A stretch of 64,000 nucleotides of DNA from the NCBI GenBank assembly GCA_905214465.1, contig CAJMMD010000003.1, positions 53,530 to 117,529 on the forward strand. Direction: 5' to 3'. The stretch is from an uncultured bacterium. GTDB taxonomy: Bacteria; Actinomycetota; Coriobacteriia; Coriobacteriales; Coriobacteriaceae. Shown here in pieces: positions 34,084 to 43,531 of the stretch; position 1 is the first letter of the stretch, and every line of letters starts with the position of its first letter. Position numbers and translations under genes: made by a program. The notes below the pieces were generated by a model. The model was not told the origin of the DNA and searched no databases. It saw only the letters and a list, made by a program, of their open reading frames with translations.

Positions 34084-36426
34084 ATGGCTCAAGATAAGTT
34101 CGATGTGGGCGGCATGACATGCGCCGCCTGTCAGGCGCACGTGGACCGTGCCGTGAGCAAGCTCGACGGCGTCCAAAGCGTCGCGGTCAACCTACTCGCC
34201 GGTTCCATGATGGTCGACTACGACCCCGCGCAGGTCTCCCCCGACGATATCTGCACCGCTGTCGACCGCGCAGGCTACTCGGCCTCGCCCGTCGATGCGG
34301 GCACCGGTGCCGCCGGCTCAAACGGCAGCACGCAAGCCAGATCCGGCGCCACCCATATGGAATCGCCCACCAAAAAGCTAGAGGCCACTGCCTCCGCCAT
34401 GCGCACCCGTCTCATCATCTCAATCATCTTTCTCATTCCGCTGTTCTACATAGGCATGGGACACATGCTCGGCTGGCCGCTGCCCAGCATCTTCACCGAC
34501 CACATCCACAGCATGACGCTCGCCCTCACCGAGCTTGTCCTGCTCATCCCCATCGTCTACGTCAACGACGCATACTTTATCAACGGCTTCAAATCACTCG
34601 TGCACGGCGCGCCCACCATGGACGCTCTCATCGCCGTCGGCGCCACCGCCTCCATCGCTTGGTCGCTCTATGCCATGTTTATCATGGCCGACCAGCTGGC
34701 CACAGGTCAGGTGCACGAGGCCATGATGACGGGCATGGACAACCTGTATTTTGAGAGTGCGGGCACGATCCTGTCGCTCGTCACCGTGGGCAAATACCTT
34801 GAGACGCGCAGCAAGTCCAAAACCGGCGGCGCCATCGAGGCGCTGATCGACCTGGCGCCCAAGACCGCGACCGTCGTTGCCGACGACGGTACCGAAACCA
34901 CCGTCGACGTCGACAGCATCCTTCCCGGCCAGGTCCTGCGCGTGCGCCCCGGCGAGTCCATCCCCGTCGATGGCGTGGTGCTCGAGGGCAGCTCGGCCGT
35001 GGACGAGAGTGCGCTCACCGGCGAGTCCATCCCCGTGGAAAAGGTCGCCGGCAACACCGTCAACGCCGCCACGGTCAACCGCACCGGATCGTTTACCTTC
35101 CGTGCCACGCGCGTGGGCGCCGACACGTCGCTCGCCAAAATCATCCAGCTCGTCGAGGACGCCAACGCCACCAAGGCGCCCATCGCCCGCATGGCCGATA
35201 AGGTCGCCGGCGTGTTTGTGCCCGTGGTGTTCGTGATTTCGGCCGTGACCTTTGCGGCGTGGATGGCACTGACCGGCAGCATCAACGAGGCGCTCACCTC
35301 CGCCGTGGCCGTGCTGGTGATCAGCTGTCCGTGCGCACTGGGTCTGGCCACGCCCGTCGCCATTATGGTGGGCACCGGCAAGGGCGCCGAGATGGGCATT
35401 CTGTTTAAGAGCGCCGAGGCGCTGGAGAATCTGCGCAGCGTGGGCACCGTGGTGCTCGATAAGACGGGCACGGTCACCCGCGGCAAGCCGGCCGTGACCG
35501 ACATTGTGGTGGCCACGCGCGTTGACGGCTCGCCCGCCATGAGCGAAAAGGCGCTGCTCAAGCTGGCCGCCGCGTTGGAGCGCTCGAGCGAGCACCCGCT
35601 GGCCGAGGCGATTATGGCCGAGTGCGAGTCGCGCGGAATCGTCGCGCGCATGGTCGAGGACTTTGCCGCCGTGCCTGGACGAGGCGTTACGGCGCGCGAG
35701 GGACAAAACGCCATTGCAGCCGGCAACGTACGCCTGATGGACGAGTTGGGCGTTACCGTGCCCGCGGGTCTTGCCGAGCAATTTGCCGCCGAGGGCAAAA
35801 CACCGCTGTTCTTTGCCAAGAACGGCGAGCTTATCGGCACCATCGCCGTGGCTGACGAGGTCAAAGAGACGAGCGCCGGGGCCATCGCCGCGCTGCGCAA
35901 GCTCGGCGTCGACGTGCGCATGCTCACCGGCGACAACCGCGTGACGGCCGAGGCCATCGCCCGCCGCGTGGGGCTGAGCAGCGAACAGGTCATCGCCGAC
36001 GTCCTCCCCGCCGACAAGGAACGCCACGTGCGCGAGCTGCAGGATGCGGGCGGCAAGGTCGCCATGGTGGGCGACGGCATCAACGACTCCCCCGCCCTGG
36101 CGCGCGCCGACGTGGGCCTTGCGATCGGCACCGGCGCCGACATCGCCAAAGAAGGGGCAGATGTGGTGCTCATGCGCAGCGACCTCATGGATGCTGCGCG
36201 CGCCATCGAGCTGTCACGTGCCACAATCCGCAACATCAAGCAGGACCTGTTCTGGGCGCTGTTCTACAACGGCATCGGCATTCCGCTGGCGGCGGGCGTG
36301 TTCTTCCCCCTCACCGGTTGGCAGCTCTCGCCGATGTTCGGCGCCGCGGCCATGAGCCTATCGAGTGTCTGCGTCGTAAGCAATGCGCTGCGCCTGAAAT
36401 CCTTTAAGCCTAAAGTGGCAAAATAG
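34084..36426 (+). CDS. copA: Copper-exporting P1B-type ATPase
   Basis: Pumps Cu(I) out across the cytoplasmic membrane. The 780-residue protein has an N-terminal heavy-metal domain ([13 protein letters not shown], residues 8-20), eight expected membrane segments, the TGES phosphatase motif ([11 protein letters not shown]), the CPC metal site in [11 protein letters not shown] near residue 415, the phosphorylated Asp in DKTGTVTRG near 459, and the HP dipeptide SSEHPLAEA. Late GDGIND and the C-terminal membrane helices are complete. Start ATG follows AAAGGAG. First gene of a copA-copZ-csoR operon. CPC and the MTCAAC domain favour Cu/Ag over Zn/Cd. Confidence 0.95.
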   Translation: MAQDKFDVGGMTCAACQAHVDRAVSKLDGVQSVAVNLLAGSMMVDYDPAQVSPDDICTAVDRAGYSASPVDAGTGAAGSNGSTQARSGATHMESPTKKLEATASAMRTRLIISIIFLIPLFYIGMGHMLGWPLPSIFTDHIHSMTLALTELVLLIPIVYVNDAYFINGFKSLVHGAPTMDALIAVGATASIAWSLYAMFIMADQLATGQVHEAMMTGMDNLYFESAGTILSLVTVGKYLETRSKSKTGGAIEALIDLAPKTATVVADDGTETTVDVDSILPGQVLRVRPGESIPVDGVVLEGSSAVDESALTGESIPVEKVAGNTVNAATVNRTGSFTFRATRVGADTSLAKIIQLVEDANATKAPIARMADKVAGVFVPVVFVISAVTFAAWMALTGSINEALTSAVAVLVISCPCALGLATPVAIMVGTGKGAEMGILFKSAEALENLRSVGTVVLDKTGTVTRGKPAVTDIVVATRVDGSPAMSEKALLKLAAALERSSEHPLAEAIMAECESRGIVARMVEDFAAVPGRGVTAREGQNAIAAGNVRLMDELGVTVPAGLAEQFAAEGKTPLFFAKNGELIGTIAVADEVKETSAGAIAALRKLGVDVRMLTGDNRVTAEAIARRVGLSSEQVIADVLPADKERHVRELQDAGGKVAMVGDGINDSPALARADVGLAIGTGADIAKEGADVVLMRSDLMDAARAIELSRATIRNIKQDLFWALFYNGIGIPLAAGVFFPLTGWQLSPMFGAAAMSLSSVCVVSNALRLKSFKPKVAK

Positions 36427-36451
36427 GCTCACCATTAAGTCCATTTAGAAC

Positions 36452-36551
36452 GGGTTTTCCAGGTGCCCGAGATTGACCTGAAAGAGGAGCGACGCGTACT
36501 TTGGTACGCGAGCGACGGCTTGAAGGTCAAGGTCGGGTGCTTGGGAAAGCC
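36452..36551 (+). ncRNA. 100-bp centrally symmetric structured element between copA and copZ
   Basis: Nested inverted repeats share one exact centre at 36501.5: GGGTTTTCC with GGGAAAGCC at the outside, GCCCGA..TTGACCT with AGGTCAA..TCGGGTGC, and CGCGTAC with GTACGCG inside around TTTG. The copZ ribosome site lies 12 bases after it. A structured RNA controlling copZ or RNA processing is likely, but a mobile palindrome is possible. Confidence 0.5.
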
Positions 36552-36573
36552 GACACAACAGAGAGGAATACCA

Positions 36574-36795
36574 ATGCGTTACACGATTAAGACTTCGGGC
36601 CTTATGTGCGGTCACTGCGACGCTACTGTCGAGACGGCACTGCTCAACGTGGCCGGCGTGACCGACGCCGACGCCGATCACGAGACCCAGACCGTCCAGG
36701 TGGAGTGCGCCGACACCGTGACCGCCGAGCAGCTCGCCGCCGCCGTCGAGGGCGCCGGCGAGAAGTTCCACGCCCTGTCCGTAACCGCCGCGTAA
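36574..36795 (+). CDS. copZ: Copper chaperone (heavy-metal-associated domain protein)
   Basis: A 73-residue cytosolic metallochaperone that delivers Cu(I) to CopA. It is a single heavy-metal domain: metal Cys 12 and 15 in GLMCGHCDATVETALL, and the expected beta-alpha-beta-beta-alpha-beta length. Met before the first Cys and no His in the loop fit copper. Start ATG at 36574 has GAGAGG upstream; a longer open frame begins within the symmetric element and is not used. It lies between copA and csoR. Confidence 0.88.
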   Translation: MRYTIKTSGLMCGHCDATVETALLNVAGVTDADADHETQTVQVECADTVTAEQLAAAVEGAGEKFHALSVTAA

Positions 36796-36833
36796 CGACC
36801 CACGCGTACCCCGACCAGAAACGAGGACCCGCC

Positions 36834-37106
36834 ATGATGGCAGACCATAAATCGGTGACCCGCATGCTCAAGACGGCACGCGGTCAGATCGACGGCATCC
36901 TGCGGATGGTCGAGGAGGACCGCTACTGCGTCGATATTTCCACGCAGCTCATGGCAACGCAGGCGCTCATTGCGCGCATCAACGCCGACGTGCTCAAGGC
37001 GCATATCGAGGGCTGCGTGACTTCGGCAATCGAATCGGGCGACGAAGACCTCAAAGCCGCCAAGCTCGCCGAGATCGAACGCGTCGTCGACAAGCTCTCC
37101 AAGTAA
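36834..37106 (+). CDS. csoR: CsoR/FrmR family copper-sensing repressor
   Basis: A 90-residue all-helical repressor. The Cu(I) ligands of CsoR are present as C32 (DRYCVDIS), H57 and C61 (AHIEGC). Residues R-x-x-G-Q-I-x-G-I near 16-22 are the family's N-terminal signature (KTARGQIDGILRMVEED). Metal-free it binds DNA; copper binding releases it. The operator candidate at 34011-34023 precedes copA, so control is autogenous. The X-C-H-C pattern fits copper; FrmR/RcnR members carry a different first residue set. Start ATG has GAGG upstream; a second ATG follows directly. Confidence 0.9.
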   Translation: MMADHKSVTRMLKTARGQIDGILRMVEEDRYCVDISTQLMATQALIARINADVLKAHIEGCVTSAIESGDEDLKAAKLAEIERVVDKLSK

Positions 37107-37150
37107 TTGGGGCATTGGGGACGGACTGCTTTGCACCTTCTTGGTGCATC

Positions 37151-37197
37151 GGGGACAGGTATGTTTGCACCACCTTGGTGCAGATTGACCTGTCCCC
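37151..37197. terminator. Nested palindrome after csoR
   Basis: GGGGACAGGT (37151-37160) pairs with ACCTGTCCCC (37188-37197), and GCACC/GGTGC pair inside. It follows the copper operon and could end its transcript, though it lacks a T run. Confidence 0.5.
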
Positions 37198-37252
37198 CTT
37201 GCTCTAAATCGGGTATAAAGGCGTGCGGCATATCGAATGAAAGGCAATTTGC

Positions 37253-37726
37253 ATGAATGACTTTATGAAGGGCCGCAATGGCGCCGATGAGCTCACCATC
37301 GTTATGGGCTTTTCCGGCATCGTCATCGCGATGATCGGATCGATAGCCCGCATCCAGTGGCTCAGCTGGATTGCCATCGCCGTCATCGTGATTGGCGTGC
37401 TGCGCGGCCTGTCCAAAAACATCGATGCACGTCGCAAAGAGAACGAGGCCTTTGTCGCCGCGACTGCCAATGTTCCCGGCTTGGGCAAGTTCGTCGCCAG
37501 CTTGGGCAGCGGGGCCGCAGCGGCCAGCACCTCACGCGCGGCCGGCACCAGTAAGGAAGACTTTGAGCGTGCCAAGCGAACGGCCAAGAAGATGTGGAAG
37601 GGCCGCAAGACCACGGCATATCTCAAGTGCCCCAACTGCGGTCAGATGCTCTCCGTCCCCAAGGGCAAGGGTAAGATCCGCGTCACCTGCCCCAAGTGCC
37701 ACGCCAAGATGGAAACCCGCTCCTAG
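37253..37726 (+). CDS. Small membrane protein with C-terminal zinc ribbon
   Basis: A 157-residue protein of unknown role. Two hydrophobic segments lie at about residues 14-31 and 35-52 with a short turn, then a charged linker (SKEDFERAKRTAKKMWKGRKT), and a C-terminal zinc ribbon CPNCGQML...CPKCHAKM (C-x2-C-x17-C-x2-C). This layout is common in Coriobacteriia and Firmicutes small proteins annotated as zinc-ribbon domain proteins. Start ATG follows GAAAGG. It ends at a two-way terminator shared with the amidohydrolase gene. No operon partner. Confidence 0.75.
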   Translation: MNDFMKGRNGADELTIVMGFSGIVIAMIGSIARIQWLSWIAIAVIVIGVLRGLSKNIDARRKENEAFVAATANVPGLGKFVASLGSGAAAASTSRAAGTSKEDFERAKRTAKKMWKGRKTTAYLKCPNCGQMLSVPKGKGKIRVTCPKCHAKMETRS

Positions 37727-37790
37727 CGCCCGCACGCGGGACAAATTAATCAGGTTTGCTTGTCCCAAATCTTAAGTATTTGTTCGATAA

Positions 37791-37826
37791 AAAAGCCGAG
37801 GCCTCGTGTTGAGACCTCGGCTTTTT
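37791..37826. terminator. Two-way terminator between convergent genes
   Basis: AAAAGCCGAGG..CTC and GAG..CCTCGGCTTTTT flank a short loop, giving A-tracts and T-tracts on the correct sides for both strands. Confidence 0.9.
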
Positions 37827-37859
37827 GCATGCGGCAACGGAGCTGCCCCTTTGTCACAT

Positions 37860-39230
37860 CTACGCCACACCGTCGCGGGCGAGCTCCTCGGCCAGCGCCT
37901 CGGCCGGCATGGCCATAATCGCGTCGAGCTCGGCATCCACCTCAGGGATGCACTTCACCTTGAGCTTGCGCACCAGATCACCGCGACACATCACATGCAT
38001 CGGCTCACGCAGCGCGCACAGGTCATCGAGCGGGTTCTTGCGCGTCACCAGGATATCGGCAGCCTTGCCGCACTCGATCGTGCCGGTCTCGCCGCCCAGC
38101 CCCAGCAGCTCGGCATTGACTTGCGTAGCCGTATACAGCGCAAAGGCGTTGCTCACGCCCACGTACTTGGCAAAATAGGCCACCTCGCGCCACATGTCGT
38201 ACTGCGTCACGAACGGGCAGCTTGAGTCCGTGCCCAGGCCCACCTTAACGCCAGCTTCCAGTGCGGCACGGGCGCTCTCGATGATGCCCGAACACACAAT
38301 GTCGCCGTTCTTCTTTTGCGTGTCGGTCGAATGGGTCTTCTCCGGATCGAGCAGCACAAACGGCAGCGCGGGGCTGATAGTGCAGGTAACGCTGGGCGCA
38401 CGCCCCTCAAGCTGCGTGCCCGCGGCGCCGCGGTACAGTTCCAAGATCTCGGGAGTCATCGGGGCACCGTGCTCGATCGTATCGACGCCGGCCTCAAGCG
38501 CGGCCTTCACGCCCTCGGTGCTCTCGACATGAGCCATAACCGGCAGGCCCACCTCGTGCGCAGCCTTGCACGCCGCCGCGGCAACCTCGACCGGCATGCG
38601 CAGCACGCCCGGCTCACCTACTTCGGTCGCGTCGAACACGCCGCCCGTCACGAACAGCTTGATGACGTCGGCACCGCGCGCATGCAAGTCACGCACTTGT
38701 TCGGCCGCCTCATCGGGGGTATCGGCGACCTGCGCGAACAGCCCCGCACCGTGACCGCCCGGCACCGTGACACCCGTTCCCGGCGCCACCAGACGCGGAC
38801 CCTGATACTTGCCGGCGTCGATAGCGTTGCGCACGGCAATATCGGCAAACAGCGGGTCACCCGCACCGCGCACCGTGGTCACGCCGCTTGCCAACTGCTG
38901 CTGGGCGCTGCCTTTGAGGATGTGGCGGACGATGGCGCGGCCCACGGGATTATCGAGCTTCTTCATAAGTGCGCCCGCATCGCCGGCCGAGACAGGCTTG
39001 CCCGAGCCGCACAGATGCGCATGCATATTGATGAGACCGGGCATGAGATACGCACCACCCAGGTCGATAACCTCGGCACCTGCAGGCGCCTGCGCCACAG
39101 CACTCGGCCCCATCCAGGTGATGACGCCGCGCTCAACAGTCACGGCCATATCGGGTTGCGGCTCCATATGTTCCGAACCATCCAGAATGGTCGCATTGAT
39201 AAACAACGTGGAACGATCGGCAGACGCCAT
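37860..39230 (-). CDS. Metal-dependent amidohydrolase (imidazolonepropionase-like)
   Basis: A 456-residue cytoplasmic amidohydrolase. The beta-sandwich start FINATILDGSEH, then PGLINMHAHLCG gives the HxH metal pair near residue 66. A Lys-containing ADVIKLFVTGGVFD (candidate carboxylated lysine) follows, then PVMAHVESTEGVKAAL and a final metal Asp in GLGTDSSCP near residue 345. This set matches the family of Xaa-Pro dipeptidases and imidazolonepropionase-related hydrolases. Substrate not readable. Start ATG 39230 has GGAGGAG upstream with 8-base spacing. Monocistronic. Confidence 0.82.
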   Translation of the reverse strand: MASADRSTLFINATILDGSEHMEPQPDMAVTVERGVITWMGPSAVAQAPAGAEVIDLGGAYLMPGLINMHAHLCGSGKPVSAGDAGALMKKLDNPVGRAIVRHILKGSAQQQLASGVTTVRGAGDPLFADIAVRNAIDAGKYQGPRLVAPGTGVTVPGGHGAGLFAQVADTPDEAAEQVRDLHARGADVIKLFVTGGVFDATEVGEPGVLRMPVEVAAAACKAAHEVGLPVMAHVESTEGVKAALEAGVDTIEHGAPMTPEILELYRGAAGTQLEGRAPSVTCTISPALPFVLLDPEKTHSTDTQKKNGDIVCSGIIESARAALEAGVKVGLGTDSSCPFVTQYDMWREVAYFAKYVGVSNAFALYTATQVNAELLGLGGETGTIECGKAADILVTRKNPLDDLCALREPMHVMCRGDLVRKLKVKCIPEVDAELDAIMAMPAEALAEELARDGVA

Positions 39231-39379
39231 ATCGAGCTCCTCCCTCACGATTAACTTGAACATTTGTCCATTATCACCTAGTCCCGCTGGATTGCTGCAG
39301 ACGCATCGGTTAACGGAAGGAAGAGAGGATGTGGGGGACGGAATACGTTGCAATCCCATCCCAGCGGCACTAGGGAAAT

Positions 39380-39597
39380 CTCTCGATCTATAACAGGTAG
39401 ACCGGGTTTTAGCAGCCAGATGTTACAGATCGAGATCTTTCGGCACCGCGTCCAACCTTTGTCTCGATCTGTAACAGTTGGGTCGAATTTTGGCCGTTAG
39501 ATGTTACAGATTGAGAACTTTCACCAGGCGCCAACCTTCTGTCTCGATCTGTAACAGCTACGAGGCCAAACGGCCCCTTGTTGTTACAGATCGAGAC
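39380..39597. repeat. 57-bp palindrome cluster B (3 units)
   Basis: Units at 39380-39436, 39461-39517 and 39541-39597, start to start 81 and 80 bases. Spacers of 24 and 23 bases are alike (CTTTC...CCAACCTT). It fills most of the 408-base gap before the nuclease-like gene's stop codon. Confidence 0.93.
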
Positions 39598-39638
39598 AAA
39601 CTCGGCAGAAACAACCACATTCGCGTCAGTTGCACCCC

Positions 39639-40709
39639 TTAGCACCCATACCACTGACGCTTCCATCCCTCAGCCAAATCGGCCCGCTGCGAAATACCCG
39701 CCAGCCTCATCTTTTCAGCCAGCTTCCCCGGGTCTTTGAGTTCATCAAACGTAAACCGAAGCACCTTATGCCCGAGCATTGTCAGATGAGATTCCCGCTG
39801 ACGCTCTGCCACGAATGGGTCAACCGACTCCCGACCCCCGCCGCTCTGCAAGGTGTACTTCCCCTTTCCGTCGAGCTCGCCGATGACACATGTCCCGTCC
39901 TCGAGCCGCCAAAAATAGTCGACGCGAAACACCTGGCTCGGATCGAGCGGGTCGCGAAACTCCACCTGCAGCTCCGGAACCGGAAAGCCGTACGCAATAA
40001 AGAATGCTCGGAACCGAGACTCGCCGCCGTTTTCAGACAGCCCGTCCGCATACGACGCAATCACCTGTGCCCTGCGATACCCTCGCCTGCCCTCGCAATC
40101 GGCGCGGAGACACTCGCACAGGTCATCGCGCGATACGCCCCTTGCCCTCAATGCAGAATCGGCAATCGCCAACCCGTAGGAGAACGGCGCACGCAGCAAG
40201 CAATCCTCCACCGTGCGCCAAAACGACGTCGCCTGCACGCCGTCGACTTGTTCAAGTGCGCCCGCCGCCTGCGGACGCAACAGCCGACATCCTGCACTCA
40301 GCGGCACCGAGCAACCTGTCTTAACAAGATATCGTGGCCCAAGCAGATCATTCGGCACCTCCAGACCCCACAAAAGCGCCGCGTCATAGCCCCAAAACGC
40401 CCAATCGGGATGAAACTCTGCAAGCCCTTTGATGGTACGCAGCGCTCGCTCCGCCGGCGTCAGTACACCCCAATCATGTTGAAAGCAGAACAAATACGGC
40501 TCGGGCTCCGCAATATCATCGGTTCCCACATGACGCCGTAGCCACATGAGCTCGGCATTGTCATGCGTTGCGAGCAGCGCACCTTGCTCGGTCGCCTCCG
40601 TGAGTCGCGCGAGCATCCTATTCCGCGCCAACGTGTTGCGAGTCGTATGCTTGTGCTTGAAAACGGTATTAGACACTTCCATCACCACCACATCGGACAA
40701 ATGAACCAT
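39639..40709 (-). CDS. DUF559/Vsr-like endonuclease-domain protein, unknown role
   Basis: A 356-residue protein. The C-terminal 110 residues look like a DUF559/Vsr-type PD-(D/E)XK fold: FRVDYFWRLEDGTCVIGELDGKGKY (Asp, then E-x-D-x-K) and HLTMLGHKVLRFTFDEL. The N-terminal two thirds resemble the AbiEi-like leading region of such actinobacterial proteins (NRMLARLTEATEQG, ALLWGLEVP) but I cannot place it firmly. It may be a defence or recombination nuclease. Start: ATG 40709 has GGAGG 11 bases upstream; a TTG at 40733 is possible. It is bracketed by palindrome cluster B 41 bases downstream and cluster C 26 bases upstream, an arrangement found at no other gene here. Confidence 0.65.
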   Translation of the reverse strand: MVHLSDVVVMEVSNTVFKHKHTTRNTLARNRMLARLTEATEQGALLATHDNAELMWLRRHVGTDDIAEPEPYLFCFQHDWGVLTPAERALRTIKGLAEFHPDWAFWGYDAALLWGLEVPNDLLGPRYLVKTGCSVPLSAGCRLLRPQAAGALEQVDGVQATSFWRTVEDCLLRAPFSYGLAIADSALRARGVSRDDLCECLRADCEGRRGYRRAQVIASYADGLSENGGESRFRAFFIAYGFPVPELQVEFRDPLDPSQVFRVDYFWRLEDGTCVIGELDGKGKYTLQSGGGRESVDPFVAERQRESHLTMLGHKVLRFTFDELKDPGKLAEKMRLAGISQRADLAEGWKRQWYGC

Positions 40710-40735
40710 CGTCACCGTTGCCTCCGCCGACAAAT

Positions 40736-40872
40736 GTCTTGATCTGTAACAGTAAACCGTTCTTCAGGCCCCTAAACGTTACAGATTTAGACAAACCAGC
40801 GGTGCCCAAGCGTTCGTCTCGATCTGTAACAGATAGGCTGGTTTTTTGTCCCCAAACGTTACAGATCGAGAC
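40736..40872. repeat. 57-bp palindrome cluster C (2 units)
   Basis: Units at 40736-40792 and 40816-40872, start to start 80 bases. It lies between two minus-strand genes and so covers the promoter side of the nuclease-like gene. Confidence 0.93.
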
Positions 40873-40912
40873 AAAAAGGCAAAAGGCAAGGCAGGCGACA
40901 ACCACCCATCCC

Positions 40913-41620
40913 CTACTCCCACTCCTGCTCGTAGATGTTGAGCGACTTTACGTACCGCCCCTGGACGCCCATGATGTCGCGGACCAGACGCAAGAAGAAG
41001 CTGATGCACGAGGTGTCAAAGCCGTCCTGCAGGTCCTCCGGATGCACCGCACCCGGCCCATCGACCGCCGTATCGCTCAGCCGCGCGATGTCATACAGGT
41101 AGAGCTGTCCCGCCGTAAGCCAGACATCATCGACGCAGGCGAGGCGCACCGCAATCGCGCCGTCACTCCAGTGCTCCTTCTGCACGATATGCGGATCGTA
41201 GACATCAAAGCGATGATCGGTGCGCGTGTCCTTCAGCACGACCATGCCGGACGCAGGATCCTTGTCCAAAATGCCAAAGCGCGAGAAATACTGCGTGTCG
41301 CGTACCTGCTCGAGCCGCTTGAGCGAGGCAGGCGAAAGCGATGCCGGCGGCTCGTCAACATATAGCTCGAGCAGCGTTTTGCCATGGCGATAGGGGCGCT
41401 CAAACAGCAGCCAATCGGTAAACGCCATGTTGTAGGCCATGATTTCGTTTTGCGAAGGCTCGGTGCAATAGCTGAGCCACGGGTCGACAATGATCTCGAA
41501 CTGTTCGCGCGCCGGCTCCAGGAATTGAAACTTCCGCAGCATCCAAAAGTGAGCCATGTCGGCAATATCGTTGCCGACGGCTTCAGCCAGCTCTGCTCGG
41601 TCAAAAGCGTGGTCAGTCAT
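40913..41620 (-). CDS. Conserved-looking protein of unknown function
   Basis: A 235-residue, soluble, acidic protein that I do not recognise. It has no signal peptide or membrane segment and few Cys. Visible features: a helical N-terminus (RAELAEAVGNDIADMAHFWMLRKFQFLEPAREQF), aromatic stretches (NMAFTDWLLFERPY) and an SRFGILDKDPASGMVVLKDTRT strand pair. The middle recalls proteins of the SEC-C associated type (FxxWFLF-like element followed by a strand-rich part), but no zinc motif is present. Start ATG 41620 follows GGAGGA. Separated from the nuclease-like gene by palindrome cluster C. Confidence 0.6.
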   Translation of the reverse strand: MTDHAFDRAELAEAVGNDIADMAHFWMLRKFQFLEPAREQFEIIVDPWLSYCTEPSQNEIMAYNMAFTDWLLFERPYRHGKTLLELYVDEPPASLSPASLKRLEQVRDTQYFSRFGILDKDPASGMVVLKDTRTDHRFDVYDPHIVQKEHWSDGAIAVRLACVDDVWLTAGQLYLYDIARLSDTAVDGPGAVHPEDLQDGFDTSCISFFLRLVRDIMGVQGRYVKSLNIYEQEWE

Positions 41621-41922
41621 GGCATCCTCCTCAAACTGATGGACCTCAATTTGAGCTTACAAGGAGGGTGGGCAGCCACGACCAGCGCGGGCAAAATAGG
41701 CCTCCGGCTGCAAACCAGATGCTGACCAAACACTTGACGAAAAGCTTGACCGAAAATGCGCGCCGCAACAAAACCGCAGGTAAACATCGACGGCCAACCC
41801 GCCCTTTTGAGCCAGATGCCCGCAGCCACCACTTAAACAACAGGTGACCACAGCCCAAGAAGTCGACAAATGAACGCCCGTACGTCGACAAACGAGCAAA
41901 CTGCTCGCAAATCCGCAAGGAG

Positions 41923-42004
41923 TGTCCCCGAATGCCGACAGAAAAGGAACGTCCCTAACTGCCGGCACTTAGGGACGTTCCTTTTGTGCCGGCAGTTGGG
42001 GACA
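41923..42004. repeat. 82-bp near-perfect nested palindrome
   Basis: Arms of 36 bases (TGTCCCC...GGAACGTCCCTAA and its inverse) with a self-complementary TGCCGGCA in the loop; the central stem 41942-41985 is perfect over 17 bp. It ends 40 bases from the gltD stop codon. The remaining 41621-41922 holds nothing I can name. Confidence 0.88.
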
Positions 42005-42044
42005 GCCCTTGCCGATTCGATTGTTGAATATCTCCGTGACTACT

Positions 42045-43526
<1,482 letters not shown>

Positions 43527-43531
43527 GGCAC

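Noticed and set aside
34594..36239. Long minus-strand open frames opposite copA
   Set aside because: Complementary shadow of a strongly supported P-type ATPase; no start signals or family motifs.
36463..36573. An N-terminal extension of CopZ starting at 36463
   Set aside because: The extra 37 codons are the symmetric element itself. GAGAGG before the ATG at 36574 and the family length decide for the short form.
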